DNA from: Sparassis latifolia
Lineage: Eukaryota; Basidiomycota; Agaricomycetes; Polyporales; Sparassidaceae
Direction of reading: 5' to 3'
DNA length: 64,000 nucleotides
Assembly: GCA_018466975.1 (NCBI GenBank)
Contig: CM031554.1
Coordinates: 124,001 to 188,000, forward strand
This document shows, one piece after another, positions 47,236 through 59,202 of this stretch. The position numbers were made by a program, and so were the translations under genes. Position 1 is the stretch's first letter; each line of letters starts with the position of its first letter. The notes below the pieces were generated by a model. It searched no databases, was not told where the DNA came from, and worked only from the letters and a program-made list of their open reading frames with translations.

Positions 47236-47705
47236 GATGTGTTACCGCTGCCACGTCGCCGTCGTAAACCTGCGACTCGTCGTTCTGTCTCAGCCCTCCT
47301 GAATTTGCATCGTGTCAAGCCGCGAGGCATCGCTTACATTACAGTCCAAGTATGTTTACGTGTGGTACCGATGCAACTAAGCTGATTGTATTCAACAGGT
47401 TCACTTTGCACTAAGTAGCTCATCGTCGTGGAGTGATTACCAGGAGTGGTATGATTACGTTGCCCTGTACGATGCCGTTGTCGACTTTTTCGAGAACGCT
47501 CCGAATGCCAAGTCCCAGCAGCTCGTTGAAGCAATTTTGACGTGGTGGGATGAGTATGTTTCTGTGGCTGCTTTGCTGTGGCTGCATTACTGACTGATTG
47601 ACTTCTAGCCAGGTATATCCTGACCATCCAGCTGTGTCCGAGATGGTCAATAACACCAGTGGAACTGTCGCCCGTGTGGATCACCAGCGGGCTGCAAGGG
47701 CGTAG
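47236..47705 (+). pseudogene. DUF6698-type gene, 3' part
   Basis: An open frame reads PLPRRRRKPATRRSVSALL, then HRVKPRGIAYITVQ. After an intron it continues VHFALSSSSSWSDYQEWYDY, YDAVVDFFENAPN and ILTWWDE, and after another intron QVYPDHPAVSEMVNNTSG, ending at 47705. This is the C-terminal part of the DUF6698 domain, missing from the 5' part at 34041-35171. Both parts carry CCGCTGC at the break in the same reading phase (35152-35158 and 47235-47241), so joining there keeps the frame. An alternative is that these are remnants of two different copies. Confidence 0.55.
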
Positions 47706-48165
47706 GTCGAATCAGACAATTTGTACCTGTATTTTTATTTGTAAATATCGAAACGGCTATTGGATAATTTGGTCAAGCTCGGAGTGCATTGCCATTGTCC
47801 CGAGATAGTGAGGGCCTATGACTATTGCAGTCATTGCTACACAAAGAAAAATTCACGGCAAAGTACGAAATTTTCACTCGTTGGGAATCTAAAAAACTTT
47901 TATTGAGTCTCCCCGTCCATGCAATCTTCTCGTCTCGTGGTAAACGATATAATATTTTCGACATCATTGCAATCTCCTCATCTCTTCGTAACCAATAGGA
48001 GATTTCAGCATGGTCGGAAGCCGTTACGAGTAGGCACAGACATTGTACAATTTCTACAATTTATATCGATTCGGGAAGCCTCGACGGTGTAAGGCTTTCT
48101 ATTCGTACGTGCGAAAATTATACAACTTGTACTACTCACACTGTTTGGCAATGACTTGTAAGGCT
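47706..48165. other. Intergenic, no gene seen
   Basis: AT-rich, with no supportable frame. Confidence 0.4.
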
Positions 48166-48503
48166 TCGCAAATAATTCCGGGTTTCAGTGATGGCACGGC
48201 CTGCCGCCCGAGATCGCGTGTAGGGTCCCGAGGCAGCGCAACGGCCACAAAATCGTGTTTACGCACGCCGACTTCAACCCCACCCAGATCCTCGTCGATC
48301 CGTGCGATCCGGGAAGGGTAGCAGCGGTTCTGGACTGGGAGATGGCGGGGTGGTACCCGGATTACTGGGAGTACGTCAAGGCGCTTATATGTGTTGGGCC
48401 TATAGGGCGTATGTGGCGGGGGGTCATAAAGCTCGCCATAGGCTCGTACGACGAAGAGGAACAAACTGATCGGGCGTTGGAAGACTACCAGGGAGTTGCA
48501 TAG
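48166..48503 (+). pseudogene. Phosphotransferase (APH-like) remnant
   Basis: One open stretch of about 110 residues has the Brenner-type catalytic motif HADFNPTQILVDP and the metal-binding motif VLDWEMAGWYPDYWEYVKAL of the aminoglycoside/choline phosphotransferase family. It then continues to EQTDRALEDYQG and a stop. The N-terminal lobe with the ATP-binding loop is not found upstream. It looks like a truncated pseudogene; fungi carry large expansions of this family with unknown substrates. Confidence 0.6.
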
Positions 48504-49354
48504 CTGCTATAGCTAGTTATGGTCAGTGTTTCCAGTTCGGATGATCCTTGACCATGAGCAACTGGAGTATCTGATCGTGGGTCTCTATCAGTCCCCTTCG
48601 CGCGTGGAGAAGGCGAGACAGAGCACCGGCAGAGAGGACCGCAGTACAGCATTTTTAGTCCGTCAGTCCGTTACCCACATGACTCAGGTATCCGTTGTCT
48701 CTATCGTTCACTCGTTCTAACTTCTCTGTCTGTTTCATCGAGATGTACCTGTACCTGGAGCCTTTTGCTTGCTTTATAATCTGCCTGGGGTAGAATCCTC
48801 GCTGTTCAGTTGCAATAGCCTTCGAGGGCCATCGGGCAGTCGTGCAATGCGAAATAGCCCGGAGGTCTGAAACGGACGATACGCTGAATGGCTCTGCGAT
48901 GCGCACACATAGTGGGTCCCAGCTCGCAGATGATGAGCGACTGGTGCAAATGACAGCCTGTACAAAGTGTCGGTGAACCGGAATCCTCTGTTGTATGTCC
49001 GTGCTACGACGTCGGACATGCAATGCTCATGAGTTTGTCCTAAAATTTGGCTGTTTTGTTTCAGGTGAAATTCGAGGCTTCTCTATGTAGGTCTTCAGCC
49101 TGTTCTTTCCAAGTCGCGCATGACTCATAATCATACTCTATAATCAACATACTGCAAAGCACAGTGACGAGCATGATACCCACATTAGGCAAAGAAGCAA
49201 GTTAAGGAAAGTACACCAACTGTCAATGATCACAGTGGATCCGCACTGGCAGTGAAGGGACTAGCGATGTCTACATACGGCCACAATTACAAGATCAGAG
49301 CAAAACGATAGCAAAGCAGGTAGCAACTCATCGAGACGCAAACGTCATTCTCAA
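48504..49354. other. Intergenic, no gene seen
   Basis: No recognisable domain on either strand. Confidence 0.4.
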
Positions 49355-49966
49355 TCAGCCACCATAATAACCGCGATCATCCGTATAGGCATCATCTTCC
49401 TCACAAGAATACAAATCAGACCACGTAAATTGTATTGGTTCAGCGACCGTTTCACTGATATGCTGATTGACACGGCAGATAAGCTGCAAAACCATAATGT
49501 GTTCATATGACGGCGAGACCGACTGCGCTTGCAGGCTTGCAGCCGCGGCAGAAGGCATGGGGGATTGCGTAGAGTTGATTGTCCCCGCATTGAATGATAA
49601 GCTGTTCACCTGCGCAGCTGTGCAAGCCTGAGATGGCAGCTGAATCGTTGGATCGGGGCTTGGGGATGGTTGCAACAACTGATACGACTGGACATTGAAT
49701 GCAGTGAGCACTCCAGAGAAGAGGTCCGGCGCCTGAGAAACTAAAGGTCAGTTCTGCCAGTAATTATAACGGGGTCACTTATCCAGACAGTGTTTGTACT
49801 TCGATAATAGTGCACTCGCACTCAACGAATTGGCGCGCCACGCCGTACTCACAAACACGAGAAGTGTATCAATCTCTTCCTTCCGAGTCCAAGCTCTCAC
49901 TGATGCGTCGTCGTGTTCTTTCAGATCCTCCGTGCATCTTTCCCATGCCGCCGCAATGGCAGTGTC
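49355..49966 (-). pseudogene. DUF6535-type protein, truncated
   Basis: Two exons join in phase (about 49966-49853 and 49732-49355). They read IAAAWERCTEDLKEHDDASV, TRKEEIDTLLVF then APDLFSGVLTAFNVQSYQLL and SPDPTIQLPSQ. This matches the N-terminus of DUF6535 membrane proteins, which are numerous in Agaricomycetes. The expected following transmembrane segments are absent. The product ends in an acidic tail (SCEEDDAYTDDRGYYGG), and no start codon is found in frame upstream. Probably a truncated copy. Confidence 0.5.
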
Positions 49967-50805
49967 TCAGCTGGGTCGTCCAGCAGTTCAACATTCTACG
50001 ATTGATCATCGATCAATGTGGGTGAGTCCAGTGACTATCTTCAGGTGAAGATTGGAAAGAGCAAACCTCGGTCTTACATAACTATTTTCCTGTTGTTTCC
50101 TTGCTATGTGACGGCATGCCAACGGTCTTCTACGCCGTAGCAGAAATGAGAGCAATAGATGGAGAACGTCTTCGTCGACAGAGCTTCTGTCGACATAGCC
50201 ACGGCATGCGACCCGTCTCAAGTCAGAAAAGGATTGGATCGCTCTATGTAGATAATAGTCCAGATGTCAGCGGAATCTTCAGTAAGTTCGTTGTGTGCGG
50301 CCCGCCGACTTTTCAAGTTGGTTATGAACGCCTTCGCCCTCTTTTGTGGTGTAAGTATTCAGCCACGGAAATCAAGTGGCGGCGTTGCGGAACCATATAC
50401 ATACTTTACTGAGTACAAGGTTTGCATGGAAGTATTGCTTATAGAGGTATACCATACATACAATAAACATGAGTACTTATGGTAGAAAACGAAAGAGTCG
50501 ACTCCGGGACCGTCACTGTGCTTCAACGACAGGCGTATACGCATACAAGTCAGCAGCCCTCAGGCCCAACATTCAACTCTTGATAACGTCTTCTCCGAGT
50601 ATGGAGTTCAAAAAAGACGAGACGACTACGACCGCGGCAAAGCATTTTGCACGAGAGGCTTGGACAAATTCACCTTAGGTAGGTGGATCCATGACACAGG
50701 TAACCGTCAGAGCATGCTAGACTCTAGAGGAATGACAATGCACACATCAGCAATCACCATCACTCGCCGAGTATGCAGCACTGACCTCGCAGATTAGCAA
50801 TAATA
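49967..50805. other. Intergenic, no gene seen
   Basis: Several open frames under 110 codons without domains; none is supported. Confidence 0.4.
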
Positions 50806-53800
50806 TCAATACCTGGTTCGCATCCGTTCCCGGGAGCTGTCCCTACTATAGTCCCGTCTTCGCCATCGGTCTCGACTGCAATCTCTCTCGTCCCAGTATC
50901 CACGATAATCTCTATCCCTGTCCCATTTCCTGCCTCTATCTCTGTCCCAGTCTCTGTCCCAATCTCTATTCCGGTCTCTGTCCCAGCCTCTGTCCATGTC
51001 GGTGTCCCGGTGGCGCATACGGTCTCTCTCATTCTCGCCGTAGGCAAATGAGGAACGGCCAAAACGTGGATCACGCGGACGTTCAACGAAGGAACTGCCC
51101 GTCGACATTCGATGAGAGTCGAGTGGTGCGCGAGGACCGAGAGGTGCAGTCATCGGCGGTCCGGACTGAGTAGAGGAAGGTGTACCTCGCGGCCCAATAG
51201 ACGCCGTGGGTAACGACGGCGAAGCGCTGTTGGCACCAGACCGAGAACGGCCATTTACCAGTGATAGCGTATCGGGCTTGCTAAGTCGTGGGCTCGAAGA
51301 AGAGGCCGTCAAGGATGGAGATCGGGGCTCAGTCTTATATACGAATGGGTTCGCCCTTTTCGCTGGAATGGTTGACCCTGTTGCCAGTCCCGGCAACTCG
51401 GGAGGAGGAAGAAGAGGCTTCCCGACGCCAACATTGGTCGCCTGTGTATCTGTAAGAGAGAGAACAGGAGGTGCGGGTGGCGGTGGCGAAGTCGGATGGG
51501 GGAGAGGAGGAGGTACTGCATCGGGAGGTGCAGGTGGTGCCAATTGGGGAGGTGGTGGTGGCGGTGGCGAATAACTCGGATCGGTCGGAGAAGTAGCAGG
51601 AATTTGTGTGCCGTTCCTGTTCATCGCGACTGACGGCGGGACTAATGATGCCTGGACTGCCTGACCGTCAACAGATAGATGTGGAGGTCGTACTTGTTTC
51701 ATCCCGTCAGTCATAGCACTGAATGATGATGCCAGAATCTGCGAGGATTGGGGAGAAGCAACTTGCTGTGGAGGCTGATTGGCTCCGTTCGGCTGCAGAC
51801 GAGGAAGCTGCGGTGGAATGGGTGCCTGCTCTGCCTGCCCGATACCATGCATGGCCAAAATCTGCTCAATGGAAGCCTGATCAATGGTCTGGACCGGAGG
51901 AACGACAGGCGTCGCTAGCTCAGATCGCTCTGTGGGCTGCCTCTGCAACTGCTGTGCTGCAACAAAGCTCGTGTCGATGGATGCCAATCGCGGCCGATCA
52001 GACCTGATTGGGGGTAGCCCATCCAGAACATTGTTGGCAAGATGACCTGCACTAGTAGCGGCAGCGGTCCCATTCTCAGCCTCGGGTGTTCGTGTAGTAG
52101 CAGCACTGGTACCAAGACTAGCTTTTGCCTCCCAAAGAGGAGCGAGCCGATGAGCCGGTGACGGTCCAGGAGAGGCATTCCCGGTGCCTCTCGGTAATTC
52201 TACACTCTTGGAATCAGGCTCGCGCTTCATCGGCAACTGCGCTTGAACCGGAGTATTGGGGGCTGAAGTAGGTAAGGGGGCGAGAGTGGTCGGGGATTTG
52301 CTGTGAGGAAGGCATGATGATGATAAGGTCGAAGCCGATGCGGCAGATTGCCTCGGTGAAGCTGCTGTGAGACGTAGGTGATCCAGTGGGCTACCTGTGG
52401 CTTGTTCACGTGTTCGCACCGCAGGGGAGGAAGGACTTTGTGCAGGTTGAGTACGAGCTTGAGCCTGAGAAACAGTCGTTCGAGCACGAGCAGTAGTGGT
52501 CGCAGTAGTGGTCGTTCGCGCAGTAGTGATCGTTCGCACAGTAGTGGTTGAGGTGGCTACCTTCTGAGGCTTCGCCGAGGGAGATGTTTTAACGGGCATT
52601 TTACTGCTTGAAGCTGACTTCGCAGTGGTTGCCTTGGAAGACGCTGATACTTTCGCAGCTGGTTTCTTCACCGCAGTATGGCGCGCCTGAGACTTGGAAG
52701 TCGCCACACGGCTGGTCGACGATTTCGGAGATAGCTTTTTCAGTGGCTTGTCGTCTTCCGAATCACTGCTTGATTCAATTCTCTTCCTTTTCTGCATCTT
52801 CCGAGGTGCTGACACAGACGACCTAATTGCCGTAGCAGCCACAACATCATCATCTTCAGTCTTCAAATCTAAGAGCTTGAGACCCTTCGTGATGAAGTCG
52901 AACATGGTCTTGGTGACCTTCCCGTTCGCACGAACATCTACGTGTTTAGCGCGGACATCGGTCCTCATCTTCCGGATCGCAGACGACAGCTGCATCAGAG
53001 AAAACTTCGTCCGATTCAGGTATATGAGGACACCTATCATGGTGAATTCGATAGGAGAGACGCGGACTGGTTTCTGAAAAGCCGCGCTGCACCTCTTATC
53101 TTTGACAAGGGCCACAAAGATCTTGAAACTGTCCATCACGTCGTTACGGAACTTCTCGGGCACAGGCGCGTTCGACTGTAGCCACTTCTCCAATTGTTGG
53201 GCCCCCGGAAATTTGGTAGTTGGATGAGCATCGATGAGGAAGACAACTGAAGCCAGACATTGAAAGTCTCGGCCTCGAGCTCGACCCCAATCCAAGTCGT
53301 TGCCGAAACCTCCTTCACCAAGTAGCTTCGACTGAATTTCTCGAATGAGAGTGGGCAATGGACCGGTAATCGCTTGCATTCGTTCTAAAGCAATTTGACA
53401 TCAGCACATCAAACATCACGCTGCTAAATTTGACAAATTGATCAAACCTGCCGGGGTCAACGCTACACCTAGCTGGACCCGCTGCAGAACATCAGTGAGC
53501 CTCGAGGATCGATCAAACTGACAATCACGGGAATCACCTGGAAAATCTCTCGTTCTTGATCATCATTCAGCCCGTCATATTCGACGCAAACGATCTGTTT
53601 ATTAGCAAATGTCTGCATATATTGCTTCGGCAACAGTGCTCGTTTTGGTCCAGGGCCATTTCTGTACCAATATTTCTTGTTCGTGCATCTGAGTTATTCA
53701 CGAGAGTTGAAAAAAAAGACGTAGGAAGGCGTGATGCGACAGGATATACTCACGAGTCTTTATCTGCAGACAAATAATGAGGCTGACTCAAGTTTTATGA

Positions 53801-54534
53801 AGAACAGTCATAATCAAAAATACTCACGACAAATCTGAGATTAGGCATTGTCAGTATGCTGTACCTCAACATTCAAAGAGTGGCACTTACCAGACCATCC
53901 ATGAACCTGCGCGAATAGAATTCAGTACGGCTCACGATACACAGCCTAGGCACTCACAACTGGATGGAGGTCAAACGTTGCTTGCCATCAATACATACGC
54001 GGGTCTCAGTCCCATCATCTTGAGAATTCACAGCTGGCAAGGAATTCGTAATGATAGTAATCACGAAGCCAGGATTCGAACTTACCGAAGATGATAGGGG
54101 GTATATAGTAATTTCTAAGAATGGAGTCGATCAAGCCTACCTGTTTCGACTCTGACCAAACAACCTCTGTATAGCTGGGTAGGGACATGACACCATCACA
54201 CGACAAAAGGGCGCGTACCTCGCTGATATTCGAGATCTAATCGAATGGAGTTATCAATTATCTGGTCTGTACGAGGTGAGATTGCTTTGTTCGGACGACT
54301 ATGTGGCCACCATACCATATAGACTTTTGGCGGTGTAAGAAGTGGTGCGAGGTGGTCTAAGAGCATTCTGGATCTGTAGAGAGTTTCGACTCTGCTCGGA
54401 CACAAAGGGTAGAAGATACGCACCTTGTAGTCATTCTTGGCCTTTGCTGGAGCCCTTTTCTTCTGCGAGGCCGGGATATACTCCTCCTCGTCGGAAGATA
54501 GCTCGGTGAGATCGGAGTCGAAGTCGGACAGCAT
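50806..54534 (-). CDS. DUF262-domain protein with Pro-rich and Arg/Asp-rich tail
   Basis: Start MLSDFDSDLTELSSDEEEYI at 54534. Short exons between 54534 and 53400 encode the DUF262 (ParB/Srx-like) core: DQIIDNSIRLDLEYQR, VVWSESKQVGLIDSILRNYY, IPPIIF, then the signature CIDGKQRLTSIQ and RFMDGL. A long last exon (53379-50806, 857 codons) continues MQAITGPLPTLIREIQSKLL, RGRDFQCLASVVFLIDAHPT and FTMIGVLIYLNRTKFSLMQL. It then becomes low-complexity: Lys/Ser-rich, Ala/Thr-rich, a run of prolines (about 51560) and an Arg/Asp repeat tail. Bacterial DUF262 proteins include GmrSD nucleases; whether the fungal protein cuts DNA is unknown. The tail resembles RNA-processing proteins, suggesting nuclear action. 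Divergent from SMC2. Confidence 0.85.
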
Positions 54535-54753
54535 TAGGCAGTACTTGATTATAACGCGATCACAGTAGACAGAAAGGAAGGGAGTAAGTGGGTGAACAAT
54601 GAGAAGGAAGCAAGCAAGGCAGAGCACCGACCGACTCGAGTGGCTTTGGCGTGCAAAGCGCCCGATTTTCAATTTCGAGCGGAGATTGAATGGCACGTGT
54701 CGAACGCGACGTGCCACACGCGCGTCGTTCACGTCGCGTTCAACAACACAACC
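54535..54753. promoter_or_regulatory. Divergent promoter, DUF262 gene / SMC2
   Basis: The 219 bp between two start codons. It contains a perfect 12 bp inverted repeat, GAACGCGACGTG at 54702-54713 and its complement at 54730-54741, with CACGCGCG between them. An E-box CACGTG is at about 54694. The ACGCG words resemble MBF-type cell-cycle sites, which would fit SMC2, but this is inference. Confidence 0.5.
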
Positions 54754-57700
54754 ATGCGCATAGAAGAACTTGTCCTCGAAGGTGAAGCGCAATATATAGC
54801 CTCCCAGTTTTTGTTTCTGACATGTAATCAGGATTTAAATCGTATCCTGTCCGCACACAAATCACCGGGTGGGATTCATCCTTCAACGCAATCACTGGTC
54901 TCAACGGTTCGGGCAAATCCAACATTCTCGACGCGATATGCTTCGTGCTAGGTATCACAAATATGTCTTCGGTATGTCTTATGCCACGAAACACGCGTTA
55001 TGTCTCATGAACAGTCGTGTATCACCAGATGCGAGCCCAGAACCAACAAGACCTCATCTACAAACGCGGACAAGCAGGAATCACCAAAGCTAGCGTCACC
55101 ATCGTGTTCGACAACTCGGATCGCGCAACCAGCCCAGTTGGACTGGAGAATTGTAAGCAGATCACTGTTACTCGCCAGGTATATCTCGCCAAGCACCCGT
55201 CGCGCAGCACTGTGACTTAGGAGTGACTTGCCAGATTGCGCTTCCTAATGTCTCAAAGTACCTTTTAAACGGGCACAAGTCGCAGCAACATACGATACAG
55301 ACGTTGTTTCAGAGCGTGCAACTGAACATCAACAACCCCAACTTCCTGATCATGCAAGGGCGGATCACAAAGGCGAGCGTTCTGTATTAATTCGTATTTG
55401 CATCTCGTCGCTAATCTGTGTGCTCCTTCAGGTTCTTAACATGCGCCCTCAAGAGATTCTTGGAATGGTGGAAGAGGCTGCAGGGACGCGTATGTTTGAG
55501 GAGCGCAAAGACAAGGCGAAGAAGACGATGGGCAAGAAGGAGAAGCGTGTGCAGGAGATCACTTCCCTTCTCGAGGAAGAGATTACCCCAAAACTTGACA
55601 CCCTGCGCGAGGAGAAGCGGTCGTTCCTCCAATACCAGAAGGCATGTTCCGAGTTGGAACGCATTGGCCGTGTGCTGCGGGCGTGGGAGTGGACAGAGGG
55701 ACGGGAACGAGTGGCGAAAAAGGAGGCGGAAATTGCGGCGACGGAGAAGGCGATGACTGATTTGCGGAAGGGCAAGAAGAAATGCGGCAAAGAGATCGAG
55801 GCGGCTGAAAGGCGGGCAGAGGAGGTCCAGGCTCAGCGAGAGAAAGAGCTGCGAAAGGGTGGCAAATTCAAGAAGCTGGAGGATGAAGTCGGGGAGCTGG
55901 AGAAAGTGCTCGTGAAGATCCGCACGCAGGTGGAGATCAAGACGGGTACCATCTCAGACGAGGATGGAAAGGCTGACGGGAAGGAGAACGAGCTTAAGGA
56001 GGTGCGTCTATCCTACTGTGAATCGGTCGCAACTTCTCATCGTCCCCCAGCTGCAAGAAACATTGGAGCAGAAGCGCGCTCAAGTCGATGAACTCACAAC
56101 TTCTCACGGCGCTGTGAAAGACAAACACACGGCGCTGCAAACGGCACTCACGAATGCTGAAGAACTTCTCCAGACACTTTTGACAGGTCTTTCATCAAGT
56201 GGTGCCAGTCATACCGGTGGAGGTTACATGGGTCGACTTGCGGATGCCAAGGTTCGACTGCAGCAAGCTAGTACAGAAGAAGAGCAAAGCCGTGTAAAGC
56301 TCGCAATGAACCAGAAAGAGCTCAAAGCGCTCCAGGTTAGGTGGAAGGAGGTTGAGCGGGAGGCTGGCGACAGTCAGAAGAAGCTACAAAACATGAAAGC
56401 AGAGATAGAAACCTTTCAAAGAAAAGTTGCAGAGACCGGCTGGAATGTGGAGAAGGAACGCGATGGCGAGAATGCGCTCCGCACCGGGAAAGCAGAAGTT
56501 AGGCATCTGACCGAGGTATCGATGACTTTCTGAATCTTTATGGGGACTACTGATGAATGTCTGTAGGAGCGTGACGCGATCAAACAACGACTGTCCTTCC
56601 TCAACTTCGACTACTCCTTGCCTCACGCCAATTTTAATCGGTCCAATGTGAAGGGACTCGTGGCTTCCTTGGTTTCCCTCCCAGCCGCGGATTACAACAA
56701 ATCAACCGCCTTGGAAATCACTGCCGGAGGCAAGTTGTACAATGTCGTAGTGCAGAACGAGCAGGTTGGCAAAGACCTGCTCAGTAACGGCAAGCTTAAG
56801 AAGCGGGTGACCATTATACCGCTAAATAAGATCAATGCATTCAAGATCTCTGCGCAAGTAAGGAATAGCTCGCTTCCCTCCTTCCTCGGACCTGTGCAAA
56901 TTGTCTTATGAATTATTGCAGAAAATACAAGCTGCTTCACGGCTTGCGCCAGGCAAGGCCCGGCTGGCGCTCTCTTTGGTCGTGTACCCGGAAGAGGTGG
57001 CCAATGCAATGGCCTACGTCTTTGGCAATACACTCATCTGCGACGACCCTGAGTCCGCGAAACTTGTGACCTTTTCACCGCAAGTAGGCGTGAAGTCTGT
57101 TACGCTTGACGGGGACGTCTACGATCCATCTGGCACACTGAGCGGTGGCTCTGCACCCAGTGGTAATGGGGTGCTTATTCGAGTTCAAGAACTGCTAGAC
57201 TCCGAAAGGAAACTGTGCGAAGCCCAGGGTCGGCTGCAAGAGCTTGAGCAGACTGAGCAGCGAGATCGGAACGGCCGAGAGAGGTGGAAGAAGATGGCGA
57301 GGGAGTTGGAGATCAAGGAGCACGAGATGCATTTGCTGGAAGAGCAGGTTGGAGGTAGCAACGCCGCAAGGGTCGATTATTCGTTTCGACTTCAAGCTTA
57401 GAGTAACCAGCGGCTGACGGACTATGCTTACAGATTGGCACAGAGGTCGACAAAGTGAAGCAGACCATCACCGAACTGCAGACTGCTCTCGAGACGGCAC
57501 AGCAGAAGCAGAAGGATGCAACTGCTGAGATTGGGAAGCTTGAGAAGGACATGGACGAGTTCAAGAACAACAAGGAAGGCAAGATCGACGAGCTCAAGGT
57601 GCGAGAGCATCTAGTCTCACAAATACTTATGCTGATGCCTTAGATTTGCATTACAGGCTGGTGTGTCCAAGCAGAAGGCATCGCTGCAGAAGCATGCCGT

Positions 57701-59202
57701 CGTGGTTAAGACCAAACAGAAGGAGCTTCAGACTGCCACTCTCGAATTAGGTGTGTTTGTCGGCACAACTCAACAACGGTCGATGCACTGAAATGTGTGG
57801 CTGCAGAACAGCTCGAGAAGGACATCGAAACCGCAACCGAGACTTTGGCGGAGGCACGCGCTGGTGTCGAGAAGCTGCGGAAGGAGCTCGGTAAACTGAA
57901 GGAACAGCTAGTAACGAACGAGGTTTGTTCAGAAATGTGCTACATCGGGCGTAAAACTGAAGCTGGACCTTCACTCAGGCAGCCTTTGCAAAGGCTGAGC
58001 GGAAACTTCAGGATGAACGGGCGACCCTCACCGGCTTCGACAATGAGCTCAAGGAACTCGGGCTAGTTATCAAGGAGAAGAAGCAGGCCATTTCCGATGC
58101 CGACCTCGAGATCAAGAAGCTCGAGCACGATGTCCAGACGCTTGCGAAGGAGAAGTCGCAGGCAAACAATCTCGTGGCGAATTTGGAGAAGCAGTACGAT
58201 TGGATATTGGATGAGCAAGAGTGAGTATCCTGTGCGTCGGCGAATATTAGCAGGCAATCAACTTTGTCAATAGGTCGTTCGGTAAGAGGGGCTCTCAATA
58301 CGACTTCACGGCGGTGGATGTGGCCCTGCTGAAGGAGAAGGCTCGGGACCTGGAAGCGCAGCAGAAGGGGATGAAGAAGAAGGTGAACCCCAAGGTCATC
58401 AACATGATTGACACGTAAGAGACCCTTCAAAGTCTTGCAACTGTGAGCTCATGCGTCATCTACAGAGTCGAGAAAAAGGAAGCATCGCTCAAGAAAATGC
58501 TCGGAACCGTGCTCAAGGACAAGGAGAAGATCGAACAGACGATCGAGGAGCTGGACCGTTACAAGCGCGATGCGCTAGAGAAGACGTGGACGAAAGTCAA
58601 TGGGTGAATACTCTCCCAGTCGGTCACTGCCGTCGACAGCTTACCGAAACATTGCAGGGACTTTGGCGGCATATTTGCGGAGTTGCTGCCAGGCAATTTT
58701 GCCAAGCTGCAACCACCCGAGGGTCAGGATCTCACACAAGGTCTCGAGGTCAAAGTCCAGTTGGGCAGTGTCTGGAAGCAGAGCTTGACGGAACTAAGTG
58801 GGGGTCAACGGTAAGTACCCAAGCATCACTTGTCGGGAGGTATTGACCTGGTTCTGTAGATCACTCATCGCACTCTCATTAATTATGTCGCTGCTTCAGT
58901 TCAAACCAGCGCCGATGTACATCCTCGACGAGATCGACGCCGCCCTGGACCTCTCGCACACGCAGCACATCGGGCAGCTCCTCCGCACACGGTTCAAGGG
59001 CTCGCAGTTCATCGTCGTCTCACTCAAGGAGGGGCTCTTTACCAACGCGAACGTGCTCTTCCGCACGCGCTTCCGGGATGGCACGTCCATTGTCGAGCGC
59101 ACTGCACAGCGGTCCACGTCCGCGCTGTACGCGACGGACAAGGAGAACGACGGCGGCGAGCCGCGCTCGCGGCGCCCGCGTGCGACGATGTCGAACTCGT
59201 AG
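54754..59202 (+). CDS. SMC2: Condensin subunit SMC2
   Basis: Start [10 protein letters not shown] at 54754; the protein then reads [20 protein letters not shown] (Walker A) across early introns. N-head blocks are [32 protein letters not shown] and [21 protein letters not shown] long coiled coil follows. The hinge shows [40 protein letters not shown] and [20 protein letters not shown]. After a second coiled coil the C-head has [20 protein letters not shown], the ABC signature LTELSGGQR (about 58788) and Walker [20 protein letters not shown] (58915). It ends PRATMSNS at 59202. Roughly 17 exons give about 1,180 residues, normal for SMC2. With SMC4 it forms the ATPase core of condensin, which compacts mitotic chromosomes. 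Intact. Confidence 0.95.

Larger units (their letters stand above)
30641..47705. mobile_element. Nested complex: Plavaka B / Plavaka A / Copia
   Basis: Order: truncated Plavaka B (minus), DUF6698 5' part (plus), Plavaka A (minus), DUF6532 gene (plus), complete Copia element, DUF6698 3' part (plus). The outer unit B-DUF6698 appears to have been opened by insertion of unit A-DUF6532, and Copia later entered the right portion of A. The outer boundaries of B are not defined: its left end is truncated and no right terminal repeat was recognised. Confidence 0.5.

Noticed and set aside
51206..51574. Glycine-rich plus-strand ORF
   Set aside because: It is the antisense shadow of the proline-rich part of the DUF262 protein.
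54050..54090. tRNA-like B-box (GTTCGAATCCTGG on the minus strand)
   Set aside because: No matching A-box or acceptor stem at the right distance; the sequence is an intron of the DUF262 gene beginning at the GTAAGTTCG donor.
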